Assembly (NCBI GenBank): GCA_900316585.1
Contig: ONDM01000006.1
Location: 124,001-188,000 of the forward strand
Direction of reading: 5' to 3'
DNA from: an uncultured Prevotellaceae bacterium
Lineage (GTDB): Bacteria; Bacteroidota; Bacteroidia; Bacteroidales; Bacteroidaceae
Length of the DNA stretch: 64,000 bases
Shown: positions 7,595 to 14,434 of the stretch, in pieces
How the letters are laid out: each line of letters begins with the position of its first letter
Position numbering within the stretch: the first letter of the stretch is position 1
The notes under the pieces: generated by a model
The model's database searches: none
What the model saw: the letters and a program-made list of their open reading frames with translations, nothing else
Told to the model about the DNA's origin: nothing
Translations under genes and position numbers: made by a program

Positions 7595-8497
7595 TTATAG
7601 AAGATTCATCATAGCTAATCCGTAGGGCCTATTCTCACAAAGCATACGAAGGAATTCCTTGGTGGCATTCTTTCGGTATACATCCCTTTTTACGTGGAAA
7701 GAGCCTTCCATATTTGTACCCTGTTGGTCTAATGGAATTGCTACCACTCCAGCCATGCGTTTTGCTGTAGCTTCGGAGAGTAAAGTAACTAATCGGGTAC
7801 CCCGTACAACATCCATCAGCAGATTTACCTCGTTGATTTCAAAACATATATTGAACCGATAATCCTTGCCATCGATAATCCTGTCAAAAGCATTACGTGC
7901 TTGCATACCTTTCGCAGGTAATGCCATCGGGTATTTTTCCAAATCTGATAGTCTAAGAGAAGAATGTTGAGTCAGAGGATGGCTCTCATCTACAATTACA
8001 GCTAATTGATTGTCAAAAAGAATATGCGATTCGATATTAGGGTATGCAGATGTAGACTTATAACTGAGAGCCAGATCAATCTCCTGCTTATCCAACATAC
8101 TCATTAGTGTTTCCATCGGATAGCAGAAAATGTGGACTATAACACCAGGATAACGACGCATAAATTGTTGTACTGTTTCACGTAAGAGTGGGGTGAAAGT
8201 GGGTGTTGTGCCTATATTTAATTCACCTACACCTAACTGTTGTACATCGTGAATACGGTCAATACAGGATTCAGCTTCTCTTAGTGTACGTTTTGCTTGT
8301 GGAAGAAATGCTTTTCCCATGTCACTTACAGTGACACCATGTGAAGTGCGAATAAGAAGAGATACTTGTAGCTCATCTTCTAATTGCTTGATTTGTTGGG
8401 AAATAGTGCTTTGAGTTATATTTAGTTGTCGTGAAGCTTCTGAAAATGATAAAAGCTCTGCAACCTTTACGAAATATTTTAGTTGTCTTAATTCCAT
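7595..8497 (-). CDS. LysR-family transcriptional regulator
   Basis: 300 residues from ATG 8497; the longer TTG start at 8521 overlaps a -7 element (TAACTTTG on this strand, 8519-8526). The N-terminal winged HTH is canonical: MELRQLKYFVKVAELLSFSE, then ASRQLNITQSTISQQIKQLE as the recognition helix region. The substrate-binding domain follows (LNIGTTPTFTPLLRETVQQF; IDLALSYKS; LLSEATAKRM). LysR proteins bind as tetramers and activate a divergent or nearby target when an inducer binds. The divergent operon with a DASS transporter and the palindromes at 8565-8700 make that operon the obvious target, with a carboxylate as a likely inducer (inference). The family resembles OxyR in length, but no redox-cysteine pair is evident. 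Confidence 0.9.
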   Translation of the reverse strand: MELRQLKYFVKVAELLSFSEASRQLNITQSTISQQIKQLEDELQVSLLIRTSHGVTVSDMGKAFLPQAKRTLREAESCIDRIHDVQQLGVGELNIGTTPTFTPLLRETVQQFMRRYPGVIVHIFCYPMETLMSMLDKQEIDLALSYKSTSAYPNIESHILFDNQLAVIVDESHPLTQHSSLRLSDLEKYPMALPAKGMQARNAFDRIIDGKDYRFNICFEINEVNLLMDVVRGTRLVTLLSEATAKRMAGVVAIPLDQQGTNMEGSFHVKRDVYRKNATKEFLRMLCENRPYGLAMMNLL

Positions 8498-8564
8498 TTT
8501 TCTCTCTTTTTTCGGGTGCAAAGTTACTTATTTTTTTTTCATTTGGATTAGATGATTGTGTTTA

Positions 8565-8611
8565 ATTCGAGATACTCGCTATCGAAATTAGCGATAGCAA
8601 GTATCTCGAAT
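8565..8611. repeat. 20-bp inverted repeat in the LysR/DASS divergent region
   Basis: Arms 8565-8584 and 8592-8611 match as reverse complements at 19 of 20 positions around the 7-nt spacer AAATTAG. The centre is CTATCG-N7-CGATAG, a shape expected for a dimeric regulator site. It lies about 70 bp upstream of the lysR start. Confidence 0.75.
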
Positions 8612-8649
8612 CTGTTCATTAAAAATTGCATGGAGCCTATTTGCAAAAC

Positions 8650-8700
8650 CGATAGGTTAAAACCGATAACTGCTATCGATTCTATCCTTTTTTATCGATA
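8650..8700. promoter_or_regulatory. cluster of CGATA/TATCG operator motifs, likely LysR sites
   Basis: CCGATAG at 8649-8655, CGATA-N5-TATCG at 8664-8678, TATCGATA at 8693-8700. Relative to a start site expected near 8736, the palindromes centre at about -65 and -39, the positions where LysR-type activators place their recognition and activation sites. Confidence 0.55.
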
Positions 8701-8721
8701 TCTGGATAGTGGAAACTGTTA

Positions 8722-8729
8722 TACCTTTG
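8722..8729 (+). promoter_or_regulatory. -7 element of the small membrane protein/DASS operon
   Basis: TACCTTTG with no TTG at the -33 position, as expected for a promoter that depends on an activator. The palindrome TATCGATA occupies the -33 region instead. Confidence 0.55.
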
Positions 8730-8766
8730 CAGTCGAAAACATTAATTATTTAAAAGTAGTAGAAAT

Positions 8767-8904
8767 ATGGGACTTTATATTGCATTATTTTTCTGTGTTG
8801 TTACAGTTTTAAGCTCTAGTATTCATTTTATATTGAAGACAAAAGATTGTCTGCTAGAAGATGAGCTCACGGTAGAAAATGATACTGTGAAGATTCAAGG
8901 TTGA
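8767..8904 (+). CDS. small single-span membrane protein ahead of the DASS transporter
   Basis: 45 codons, ATG 8767 to TGA 8902-8904. The first half is a hydrophobic span (LYIALFFCVVTVLSSSIHFI) with no charged residue; the second half is hydrophilic and acidic (LLEDELTVENDT). The frame begins 38 nt after the -7 element, so it is the first gene of the transcript. The stop overlaps an in-frame TTG of the transporter gene (TTGA at 8901-8904), which hints at coupling. I do not recognise a family. Small one-span proteins encoded with transporters can be regulatory subunits; that role here is inference. The alternative is a chance frame in the leader, but the composition and placement argue against it. 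Confidence 0.6.
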   Translation: MGLYIALFFCVVTVLSSSIHFILKTKDCLLEDELTVENDTVKIQG

Positions 8905-8927
8905 ATAGGAAGGTAATTATTGAAACT

Positions 8928-10445
8928 ATGTTCAAGAATTTTGTTGGTTATAATCTGGTTCAGCAGTACCATACTGCAAAGTACTTGCTGCGTGAATCAA
9001 ATATATCTGTTCGTATTGTAAAATTATGTTTGGCAGTTTTAGTACTTCTTGTACTTTGGAATTTGCCTTCCACCACATATGGGATTCCTAATTTGACAAT
9101 TGTAGAACAGCGTACCATAGCAGTTTTTGTATTCGCAACATTAATGTGGATTTTGGAAGCTGTTCCTGCATGGAATACTTCTGTTACGGTTATTGTCATC
9201 TTGCTTTTCTGCGTGAGTGACAGTAGCCTATGGTGCATGGTTCAAGGGCACGATGCAGAGTCATTGGGTTCAATGCTTTCTTACAAGAAACTTATGGCAT
9301 GCTTCTCAGATCCTATCATTATGCTGTTCATTGGTGGATTCATTCTTGCTATTGCTGCTACGAAGTCTGGCTTGGATGTGAAACTGGCTCGTGTAATGTT
9401 GAAACCTTTCGGAACAAAATCTGAGAATGTATCCTTGGGTTTCCTCCTTGTCACGGGAATTTTCTCCATGTTTCTGTCAAATACGGCAACCGCTGCCATG
9501 ATGCTTACCTTTCTGGCTCCAGTACTGAAGTCCCTGCCTGCAAATGGTAAAGGTAAGATAAACTTGGCAATGGCTATTCCCGTAGGAGCTAATATAGGAG
9601 GTATTGGTACTCCTATTGGAACTCCACCAAACGCCATAGCTCTGAAGTTCCTGAATGATCCAGAAGGATTGAACTTGGGTATAGGCTTCGGTCAGTGGAT
9701 GCTCTTTATGTTCCCTTTTGCGATCTTGTTGCTGCTTATAGCATGGCGAGTGCTGCTTATTTTCTTCCCATTCACTCAAAAGAGGATAGAATTGAAAATA
9801 GAGGATAATCAAAAACGTGTTCTTAAGCCTTGGCAAGATGTCGTTGTCTATGTGACATTTATCTTGACCGTCCTGCTATGGATGACGGATAAGGTTTCTG
9901 GTGTCAACTCAAATGTCGTTGCCATGTTGCCTGTTGGCGTTTTTTGTCTGTCAGGTGTCATTGGTCGAAGAGATCTGGAGGAAATCAACTGGTCTGTCCT
10001 TTGGATGGTAGCAGGTGGTTTTGCACTTGGTGTGGCACTTCAGGATACAGGATTAGCCAGTCATTTGATTCAGACTATTCCATTCAACACATGGTCACCA
10101 ATTCTCATGATTGTAGGATCCGGAGTATTATGCTACCTGATGGCAAATTTCATCTCTCATACTGCCACCGCAAACTTGCTGATTCCTATATTAGCTATGG
10201 CAGGTATGTCAGCATCAGAAAACCTGGCATCCTTAGGTGGTGTCTCTACCTTATTAATCGGTGTGGCTATGGGTTCATCATTGGCTATGGTTTTACCTAT
10301 TTCAACTCCTCCAAATGCTTTGGCTCATGCTACAGGTCTTATAGAGCAGAAACAGATGATTCGTGTAGGTATCATTATGGGTGTAATAGGATTGACATTA
10401 GGGTATGTAATGCTGATATTTTTGGGGCAGGCAAACTTCTTTTAA
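8928..10445 (+). CDS. DASS-family (SLC13) sodium:dicarboxylate/sulfate-type transporter
   Basis: 505 residues from ATG 8928; a TTG start at 8901 (514 residues), overlapping the stop of the preceding small frame, is possible. About 11-12 membrane segments. The two diagnostic SNT-type motifs of DASS symporters are present: SNTATAAMM near residue 185 and SHTATANLL near 405. Each is followed by a Pro-rich turn: IGGIGTPIGTPPNAIAL and LPISTPPNALAHATG. The SLC13 signature around GTPPNAIA is intact. The family imports C4-dicarboxylates, citrate or sulfate with sodium. A LysR regulator lies divergently upstream, and a terminator follows, so the two-gene operon is a self-contained uptake unit. The exact substrate is not readable from the sequence. 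Confidence 0.92.
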   Translation: MFKNFVGYNLVQQYHTAKYLLRESNISVRIVKLCLAVLVLLVLWNLPSTTYGIPNLTIVEQRTIAVFVFATLMWILEAVPAWNTSVTVIVILLFCVSDSSLWCMVQGHDAESLGSMLSYKKLMACFSDPIIMLFIGGFILAIAATKSGLDVKLARVMLKPFGTKSENVSLGFLLVTGIFSMFLSNTATAAMMLTFLAPVLKSLPANGKGKINLAMAIPVGANIGGIGTPIGTPPNAIALKFLNDPEGLNLGIGFGQWMLFMFPFAILLLLIAWRVLLIFFPFTQKRIELKIEDNQKRVLKPWQDVVVYVTFILTVLLWMTDKVSGVNSNVVAMLPVGVFCLSGVIGRRDLEEINWSVLWMVAGGFALGVALQDTGLASHLIQTIPFNTWSPILMIVGSGVLCYLMANFISHTATANLLIPILAMAGMSASENLASLGGVSTLLIGVAMGSSLAMVLPISTPPNALAHATGLIEQKQMIRVGIIMGVIGLTLGYVMLIFLGQANFF

Positions 10446-10520
10446 GTAGTTTTTCTATATGAGAATAAATATATACTCTATTTATTCATAAATCATATTA
10501 GTGTAATTAAACCAATGTAT

Positions 10521-10556
10521 GAAAAGTCTCGCTAAAAGCGAGGCTTTTCTTTTTTA
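10521..10556 (+). terminator. intrinsic terminator of the DASS operon
   Basis: A 13-bp stem with one wobble (GAAAAGTCTCGCT / AGCGAGGCTTTTC), loop AAA, then a T-run. Confidence 0.9.
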
Positions 10557-10616
10557 TGGTAGAAATCAATAGATTGTCAGTATATGTTATGGTTTTTTGT
10601 TTTTCATTTTTGAAAC

Positions 10617-10647
10617 TTTGCTAGTTTTAGAAAAAACGATATATTTG
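10617..10647 (+). promoter_or_regulatory. promoter of the AraC-family gene
   Basis: TTTG at 10617-10620, 19 nt, TATATTTG at 10640-10647: a full consensus match. Transcription should start near 10654, which favours ATG 10682 over TTG 10661 as the start codon. Confidence 0.8.
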
Positions 10648-10681
10648 CAAAACACTACTTTTGTCCAGATTTTTACGTAAG

Positions 10682-11527
10682 ATGAAGACTACACATGATT
10701 TTATGAGCATGGCCATGCTTAGCATCGGCTATGTTTGTAATATGCACTATTGGAGAAGTGAAATTATATCTTCTCCCTTTATTCGTATCTACTATGTGGA
10801 GCAGGGTAGGGCTTGGATTCATCTGCCAAACCGTGACATGGAACTAAAGGCAGGCTATATGTATCAGGTTCCGGCTTTTGTTTCTCATAGTTACGAATGT
10901 GAATCGGATTTCAAGCTATATTACCTATATGCCTATGGGAACTATCAAGATGATTCTGTCCATTTTGATGCCAGAGAATTTCCCATTGAAGTGAAGGCTG
11001 ATGATACGGTTGAACTTCTTTTTAGTAAGTATTGTACTCTTTATTCGCAGCTCTGTGTTCCTTCTTCTGGTGTTGAAGCATTGGCATGCCACATGTTTTC
11101 TCCTGAATATAGCAGGTTAAAACCTTATGAAAAAATGCAGCTCCACGGGCTGACGATGATTTTGTCTTCATATTTCATGAAAGATGTCAGGAGTCATTCA
11201 GTACAAAATGATATGCGTATTATTCGTGTAATGGAGTATGTGAAGAAGAATGTGGGGCAGGAGATGAATCTGTCGCATCTGACAGATGTAGCTTGCGTGA
11301 CAAAATCTCAGCTTATTCGTTTGTTCCGTGGCAGTTTGGGAGTTTCTCCTCTCCAATATGTCATTCGCTGCAAGATTCAACATGCGCAGGAGTTGCTGCT
11401 TACTACAGGTCTCAGTGTGAACGATATTTCTCACGAGGTCGGAATTAAGGATGTTTCTTATTTTATCCGTGTGTTTAAAAGGCATACTGGTTTTACTCCA
11501 CAGAATTACAGAGAAGTTTTTCGCTGA
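10682..11527 (+). CDS. AraC-family transcriptional regulator
   Basis: 281 residues. The N-terminal half is a cupin-like sensing domain (IRIYYVEQGRAWIHLP, DMELKAGYMYQVPAFVSHSYEC). The C-terminal 100 residues hold the double HTH: NLSHLTDVACVTKSQLIRLF, then LSVNDISHEVGIKDVSYFIR with the family ending FKRHTGFTPQNYRE. Such proteins usually activate carbohydrate genes when a sugar binds the cupin. It is transcribed alone. The nearest carbohydrate genes are the GH51/GH97 pair 1.3-3 kb downstream; a link to them is possible but the membrane-protein gene and unit C lie between. Confidence 0.9.
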   Translation: MKTTHDFMSMAMLSIGYVCNMHYWRSEIISSPFIRIYYVEQGRAWIHLPNRDMELKAGYMYQVPAFVSHSYECESDFKLYYLYAYGNYQDDSVHFDAREFPIEVKADDTVELLFSKYCTLYSQLCVPSSGVEALACHMFSPEYSRLKPYEKMQLHGLTMILSSYFMKDVRSHSVQNDMRIIRVMEYVKKNVGQEMNLSHLTDVACVTKSQLIRLFRGSLGVSPLQYVIRCKIQHAQELLLTTGLSVNDISHEVGIKDVSYFIRVFKRHTGFTPQNYREVFR

Positions 11528-11767
11528 TTTTTTATTTACAAAATGAGAGAAGACGCTCTTAGTGAGGTTTGATTCTTCCCTGGAGTATTTCTTTTTATCT
11601 AGAAAAATATTTTTCTGCCGAAGGGAAAAATATTACAGGCAATAATCTGCCGTTTAATTCCTGTATCGTAAAAATGAAAAAGTTTTACATTTTCTTATTT
11701 GTGGTTTTCCCCATTAATTATTATAGTTGCCATGTAGGATAGTATTCTTGATTTCTCCCGGGAAATG
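11528..11767. other. non-coding gap with small palindromes
   Basis: The gap after the AraC gene is AT-rich. It holds the palindrome AGAAAAATATTTTTCT (11601-11616), the palindrome TCCCGGGA near 11757, and a 22-codon frame listed separately. I see no gene-sized frame and no known RNA. Confidence 0.5.
11674..11742 (+). CDS. possible 22-residue lipoprotein-signal-like peptide
   Basis: ATG 11674 to TAG 11740-11742. It reads like a lipoprotein export signal that stops right after the cysteine: MKKFYIFLFVVF, then PINYYSCHVG. The lipobox (Y-Y-S-C) is poor. It may be a remnant of a lost lipoprotein gene, a real micro-peptide, or chance. No promoter of the usual kind is evident before it. Confidence 0.2.
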   Translation: MKKFYIFLFVVFPINYYSCHVG

Positions 11768-11798
11768 TTGGCAAGAAAGGAAAATAGCCTTAAATTTG
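11768..11798 (+). promoter_or_regulatory. promoter with no gene behind it (unit C)
   Basis: TTG at 11768-11770, 20 nt, TAAATTTG at 11791-11798. A terminator ends the unit at 11999, before the promoter of the next gene. Confidence 0.65.
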
Positions 11799-11804
11799 CC
11801 CTAT

Positions 11805-11999
11805 AGGAATAAAATAAGTGATGTTTAGAATTAGATGTTTATTATTGTTAGAAAGCATTAATAATCATTTTTACTTTTCTAACAGTATTTAAATTATTTA
11901 CTGATTCTGGTTCGAGAGAATAGGAATCTTTTTCATTCATTAAACCGAATAAAAAATTGCTAGGAAAAGGTAACCGTGAAGGTTGCCTTTTCCTTTTTT
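11805..11999 (+). ncRNA. candidate small RNA, unit C
   Basis: About 195 nt from a consensus promoter to a strong terminator, without a usable reading frame. It contains a 9-bp hairpin (TGTTAGAAA 11846-11854 / TTTCTAACA 11876-11884) and a direct repeat ATAGGAAT (near 11803 and 11916). The length is like 6S RNA, but I could not find the closing stem that 6S needs. The 5' end is an estimate. Confidence 0.45.
11962..11999 (+). terminator. intrinsic terminator of unit C
   Basis: A 14-bp stem with one wobble (AGGAAAAGGTAACC / GGTTGCCTTTTCCT), 5-nt loop, then T6. Confidence 0.9.
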
Positions 12000-12024
12000 A
12001 TTTCATTTTTCTGGAAGTTTATTC

Positions 12025-12053
12025 TTTTGCTTGGAAAAGATGCTGTATTTTTG
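12025..12053 (+). promoter_or_regulatory. promoter of the membrane-protein gene
   Basis: -7 element TATTTTTG at 12046-12053, 23 nt before the start codon. TTTTG at 12025-12029 is a possible -33 element with short spacing (16 nt). Confidence 0.55.
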
Positions 12054-12076
12054 TAGAGTGAAGTAATGGCATTTTT

Positions 12077-12757
12077 ATGAAAATTAGAAATAAACTCCGT
12101 TTTTGTCTTTTGGTTTTGCTTTTGCTTGGAGTATTGCTTTTCACAGGAGGAAGCCTTATACCTATGCCAGAAGTTGTCTATGCCAATGATACTACTTACG
12201 GGTGGCATAGTTGTCTGCAGGATGTAGGCATGGGAGTTATAGCTCTTGTCGGAGGATTACTGGTTTACATTGTACATTATAAGGTAAGGAAGCTGAATGA
12301 TTTGAAGACAGTGAAGACTCCGGGAAAATGGGCAACCGTCCTAGTAGCCAACATGGCTGTTCTCTTGCTCATACCAGGTGCATTCTTGTATTATTCCTTC
12401 AGAGGTTGGCGAGGGGATTATCCTGCCAGTGCTGATTCTATAGGAATTCCTTTGCTCATGCAGCTCTATTCAACTCTTCTTCTGCTGATTCCTCTGAATA
12501 TTTTTCTTTTGCTTGCTATCTGGAAAATATCTCTTCCTTCTTATTTGTATATGAAGACACTGAAAGACTGTGGATGGTTGAGATTCTGGAAAATCTTGCT
12601 GGATTGCTTGCTTGTGCTTGATTCCCTTTTATTAGTCTACATGGTTTGGGATGGAGATATAGTAGCTGTGGTATCCTTGTTGATGCTCTTTTATGTCATT
12701 CTAACTTTACGAACAGGAAAAGTCAATTACTATAACCAACAGTGTTTAAGGAAATAA
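12077..12757 (+). CDS. membrane protein of unknown function
   Basis: 226 residues with five predicted membrane spans: about 8-30 (FCLLVLLLLGVLLFTGGSLI), 50-68, 92-112, 132-154 and 175-205. Between spans 1 and 2 there is a short polar loop (MPEVVYANDTTYGWHSCLQD), and between 3 and 4 FRGWRGDYPASADS. There is no motif I recognise and no catalytic pattern. It has its own promoter and a strong terminator, so it is a single-gene unit. A role in transport or envelope is possible but cannot be argued from the sequence. Confidence 0.75.
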   Translation: MKIRNKLRFCLLVLLLLGVLLFTGGSLIPMPEVVYANDTTYGWHSCLQDVGMGVIALVGGLLVYIVHYKVRKLNDLKTVKTPGKWATVLVANMAVLLLIPGAFLYYSFRGWRGDYPASADSIGIPLLMQLYSTLLLLIPLNIFLLLAIWKISLPSYLYMKTLKDCGWLRFWKILLDCLLVLDSLLLVYMVWDGDIVAVVSLLMLFYVILTLRTGKVNYYNQQCLRK

Positions 12758-12785
12758 AAAAGAGGGCTCTAGAGCCCTCTTTTTT
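12756..12785. terminator. perfect palindromic bidirectional terminator
   Basis: A 30-nt perfect palindrome centred on CTAG: A6-GAGGGCTCT followed by AGAGCCCTC-T6. It overlaps the stop region of the membrane-protein gene and faces the end of the convergent GH51 gene. Confidence 0.9.
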
Positions 12786-12805
12786 CCTATGGGTTTTCTG
12801 GTTAG

Positions 12806-14362
12806 TTATTTCAAAGTAACAGTAACAATGCTATGTGCAGGTATGGTCAGGGTTAGTACGCCCTTCTTTACTTTAGCACCGGTAAATACTGCAGGTTTCA
12901 CTTCTTCTGGCTTTTGGAATGAATTATAGGAACCCATTTCCTTTCCTTGAAGTATTTCACCTTCAGCACTCTTTACATTAAGTCCATTGACATTTACTGT
13001 GATTGTTTCAGTCTTGTCTGGAGACGCATTGGTTACAGACAGGTGAACCTGTCCGTCTTTCTTTGAAGCTGTGGCACTTACCAGAGGGAGCTTGCGGTCT
13101 CCTTCAGTGTCTACAATATCGCATTTCAGCTCCAAAGGCAGGTATGTAGCATCTTGGTGTACACTGTACATGCGGAAAACATGATAGGTAGGAGTGAGCA
13201 CCATGTGTCCGGTTCCTTCTTGATCAGTCAGAATCATGCTTTGTAATACATTGACAATCTGGGCAATATTAGCCATCTTCAGACGACGGGTATATTTGTG
13301 GAAGATGTCAAATGACAAGGATGCGACAAGGGCATCACGCATGGTGTTCTGTTGAAAGAGCCATCCAGGGTTTGTGCCTTCCTCTACGTCCCACCAAGTG
13401 CCCCATTCGTCCAGCAGAAGATCCACACGGTTTTTAGGATCCAGTTCATCCATGATGGCAATGTGTTTCTGAAGAACTTCTTCTACTTCACGGCACTTGC
13501 TAAGGGTGCGGAGATATTCAGCAGTTGTGAAATCTGTAGCAGAACCTTTCATATCCCATCCATTGATGACAGAATAGTAATGCAGAGAAATTGCATTCAT
13601 TTTGTTTCCTATGGCTTTCATGCAGACTTTCGTCCAATTGTAATCATAGTCACTGGCACCACTGGCAACCTTATAGAGTTTGTTTCCGTCATATTCTCGG
13701 CAGTATGTAGAATAGCGTCTGTAAAGGTCACTGTAGTATTCAGGACGCATGTTTCCACCACAGCCCCAGCTTTCATTACCCACTCCCAGAAATTTCACTT
13801 TCCATGGTTTATCACGTCCGTTTTCACGACGCAGATTAGCCATAGGGCTGTTACCGTCACTCGTCATGTATTCTACCCATTTGGCAAGTTCTTCTACGGT
13901 TCCGCTTCCAACATTACCACTGATATAAGGTTCACAACCTAGCATTTCGCAAAGATTAAGGAACTCATGTGTTCCGAAGCTGTTGTCTTCTACGGTACCA
14001 CCCCAATTGTTGTTTACCATGGTAGGGCGTTTTTCACGTGGTCCGATACCATCCATCCAATGATATTCATCAGCGAAGCATCCTCCAGGCCAACGTAGAA
14101 CTGGCACATGCAATTCCTTCAGTGCTTGTAGTACATCCTTCCGATATCCTTGTTCATTAGGAATCTGGGAGTTTTCTCCAACCCAGAGTCCACCATAGAT
14201 ACATTGTCCCAGATGTTCAGAAAACTGTCCATAGATTTCTTTGGGGATTATATTCCCTTCTTTTGTGACATCCAGGGAAATTTCAGAGGTAAGTTGAGCA
14301 GCAGCGCTCATGGAAAAAGCTAGCAGAGAAAGCACTGCCAAAGATTTGAAATGTTTATTCAT
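12806..14362 (-). CDS. secreted GH51 alpha-L-arabinofuranosidase
   Basis: 518 residues with a signal peptide (SLAVLSLLAFSMSAAAQ). The TIM barrel has the GH51 landmarks: EIYGQFSEHLG, VLRWPGGCFADEYHW, GVGNESWGCGG with acid/base E197, and LLLDEWGTWWD with nucleophile E319. The C-terminal 100 residues form the usual beta-sandwich. GH51 enzymes release terminal arabinofuranose from arabinan or arabinoxylan with retention. Export to the periplasm is expected. It is divergent from a GH97 gene with 72 bp between starts, so the two are probably induced together. No SusC/SusD pair is present, so this is not a full polysaccharide-utilisation locus. Confidence 0.93.
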   Translation of the reverse strand: MNKHFKSLAVLSLLAFSMSAAAQLTSEISLDVTKEGNIIPKEIYGQFSEHLGQCIYGGLWVGENSQIPNEQGYRKDVLQALKELHVPVLRWPGGCFADEYHWMDGIGPREKRPTMVNNNWGGTVEDNSFGTHEFLNLCEMLGCEPYISGNVGSGTVEELAKWVEYMTSDGNSPMANLRRENGRDKPWKVKFLGVGNESWGCGGNMRPEYYSDLYRRYSTYCREYDGNKLYKVASGASDYDYNWTKVCMKAIGNKMNAISLHYYSVINGWDMKGSATDFTTAEYLRTLSKCREVEEVLQKHIAIMDELDPKNRVDLLLDEWGTWWDVEEGTNPGWLFQQNTMRDALVASLSFDIFHKYTRRLKMANIAQIVNVLQSMILTDQEGTGHMVLTPTYHVFRMYSVHQDATYLPLELKCDIVDTEGDRKLPLVSATASKKDGQVHLSVTNASPDKTETITVNVNGLNVKSAEGEILQGKEMGSYNSFQKPEEVKPAVFTGAKVKKGVLTLTIPAHSIVTVTLK

Positions 14363-14408
14363 ATTCGTATTATTAGTTTTATAGGTGCGAATATAGTGAA
14401 AAAATACG

Positions 14409-14416
14409 TATCTTTG
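14409..14416 (+). promoter_or_regulatory. -7 element of the GH97 gene
   Basis: TATCTTTG 18 nt before the start. There is no TTG at -33, which suggests an activated promoter. It excludes the upstream in-frame ATG at 14351. Confidence 0.5.
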
Positions 14417-14434
14417 CGGAAAACAATTGGTTTT

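Noticed and set aside
8552-8812. 86-residue frame over the lysR-DASS intergenic region
   Set aside because: It runs through palindromic operators and the -7 element and contains no domain; the 45-codon frame at 8767 in another frame is better supported.
9477-10462. Minus-strand (9477-9836) and second plus-frame (9944-10462) frames inside the DASS gene
   Set aside because: They overlap the conserved transporter motifs and have no recognisable content of their own.
11805-11999. 6S RNA assignment for unit C
   Set aside because: Length fits, but I find no long closing stem or central bubble, so I keep it as an unnamed candidate.
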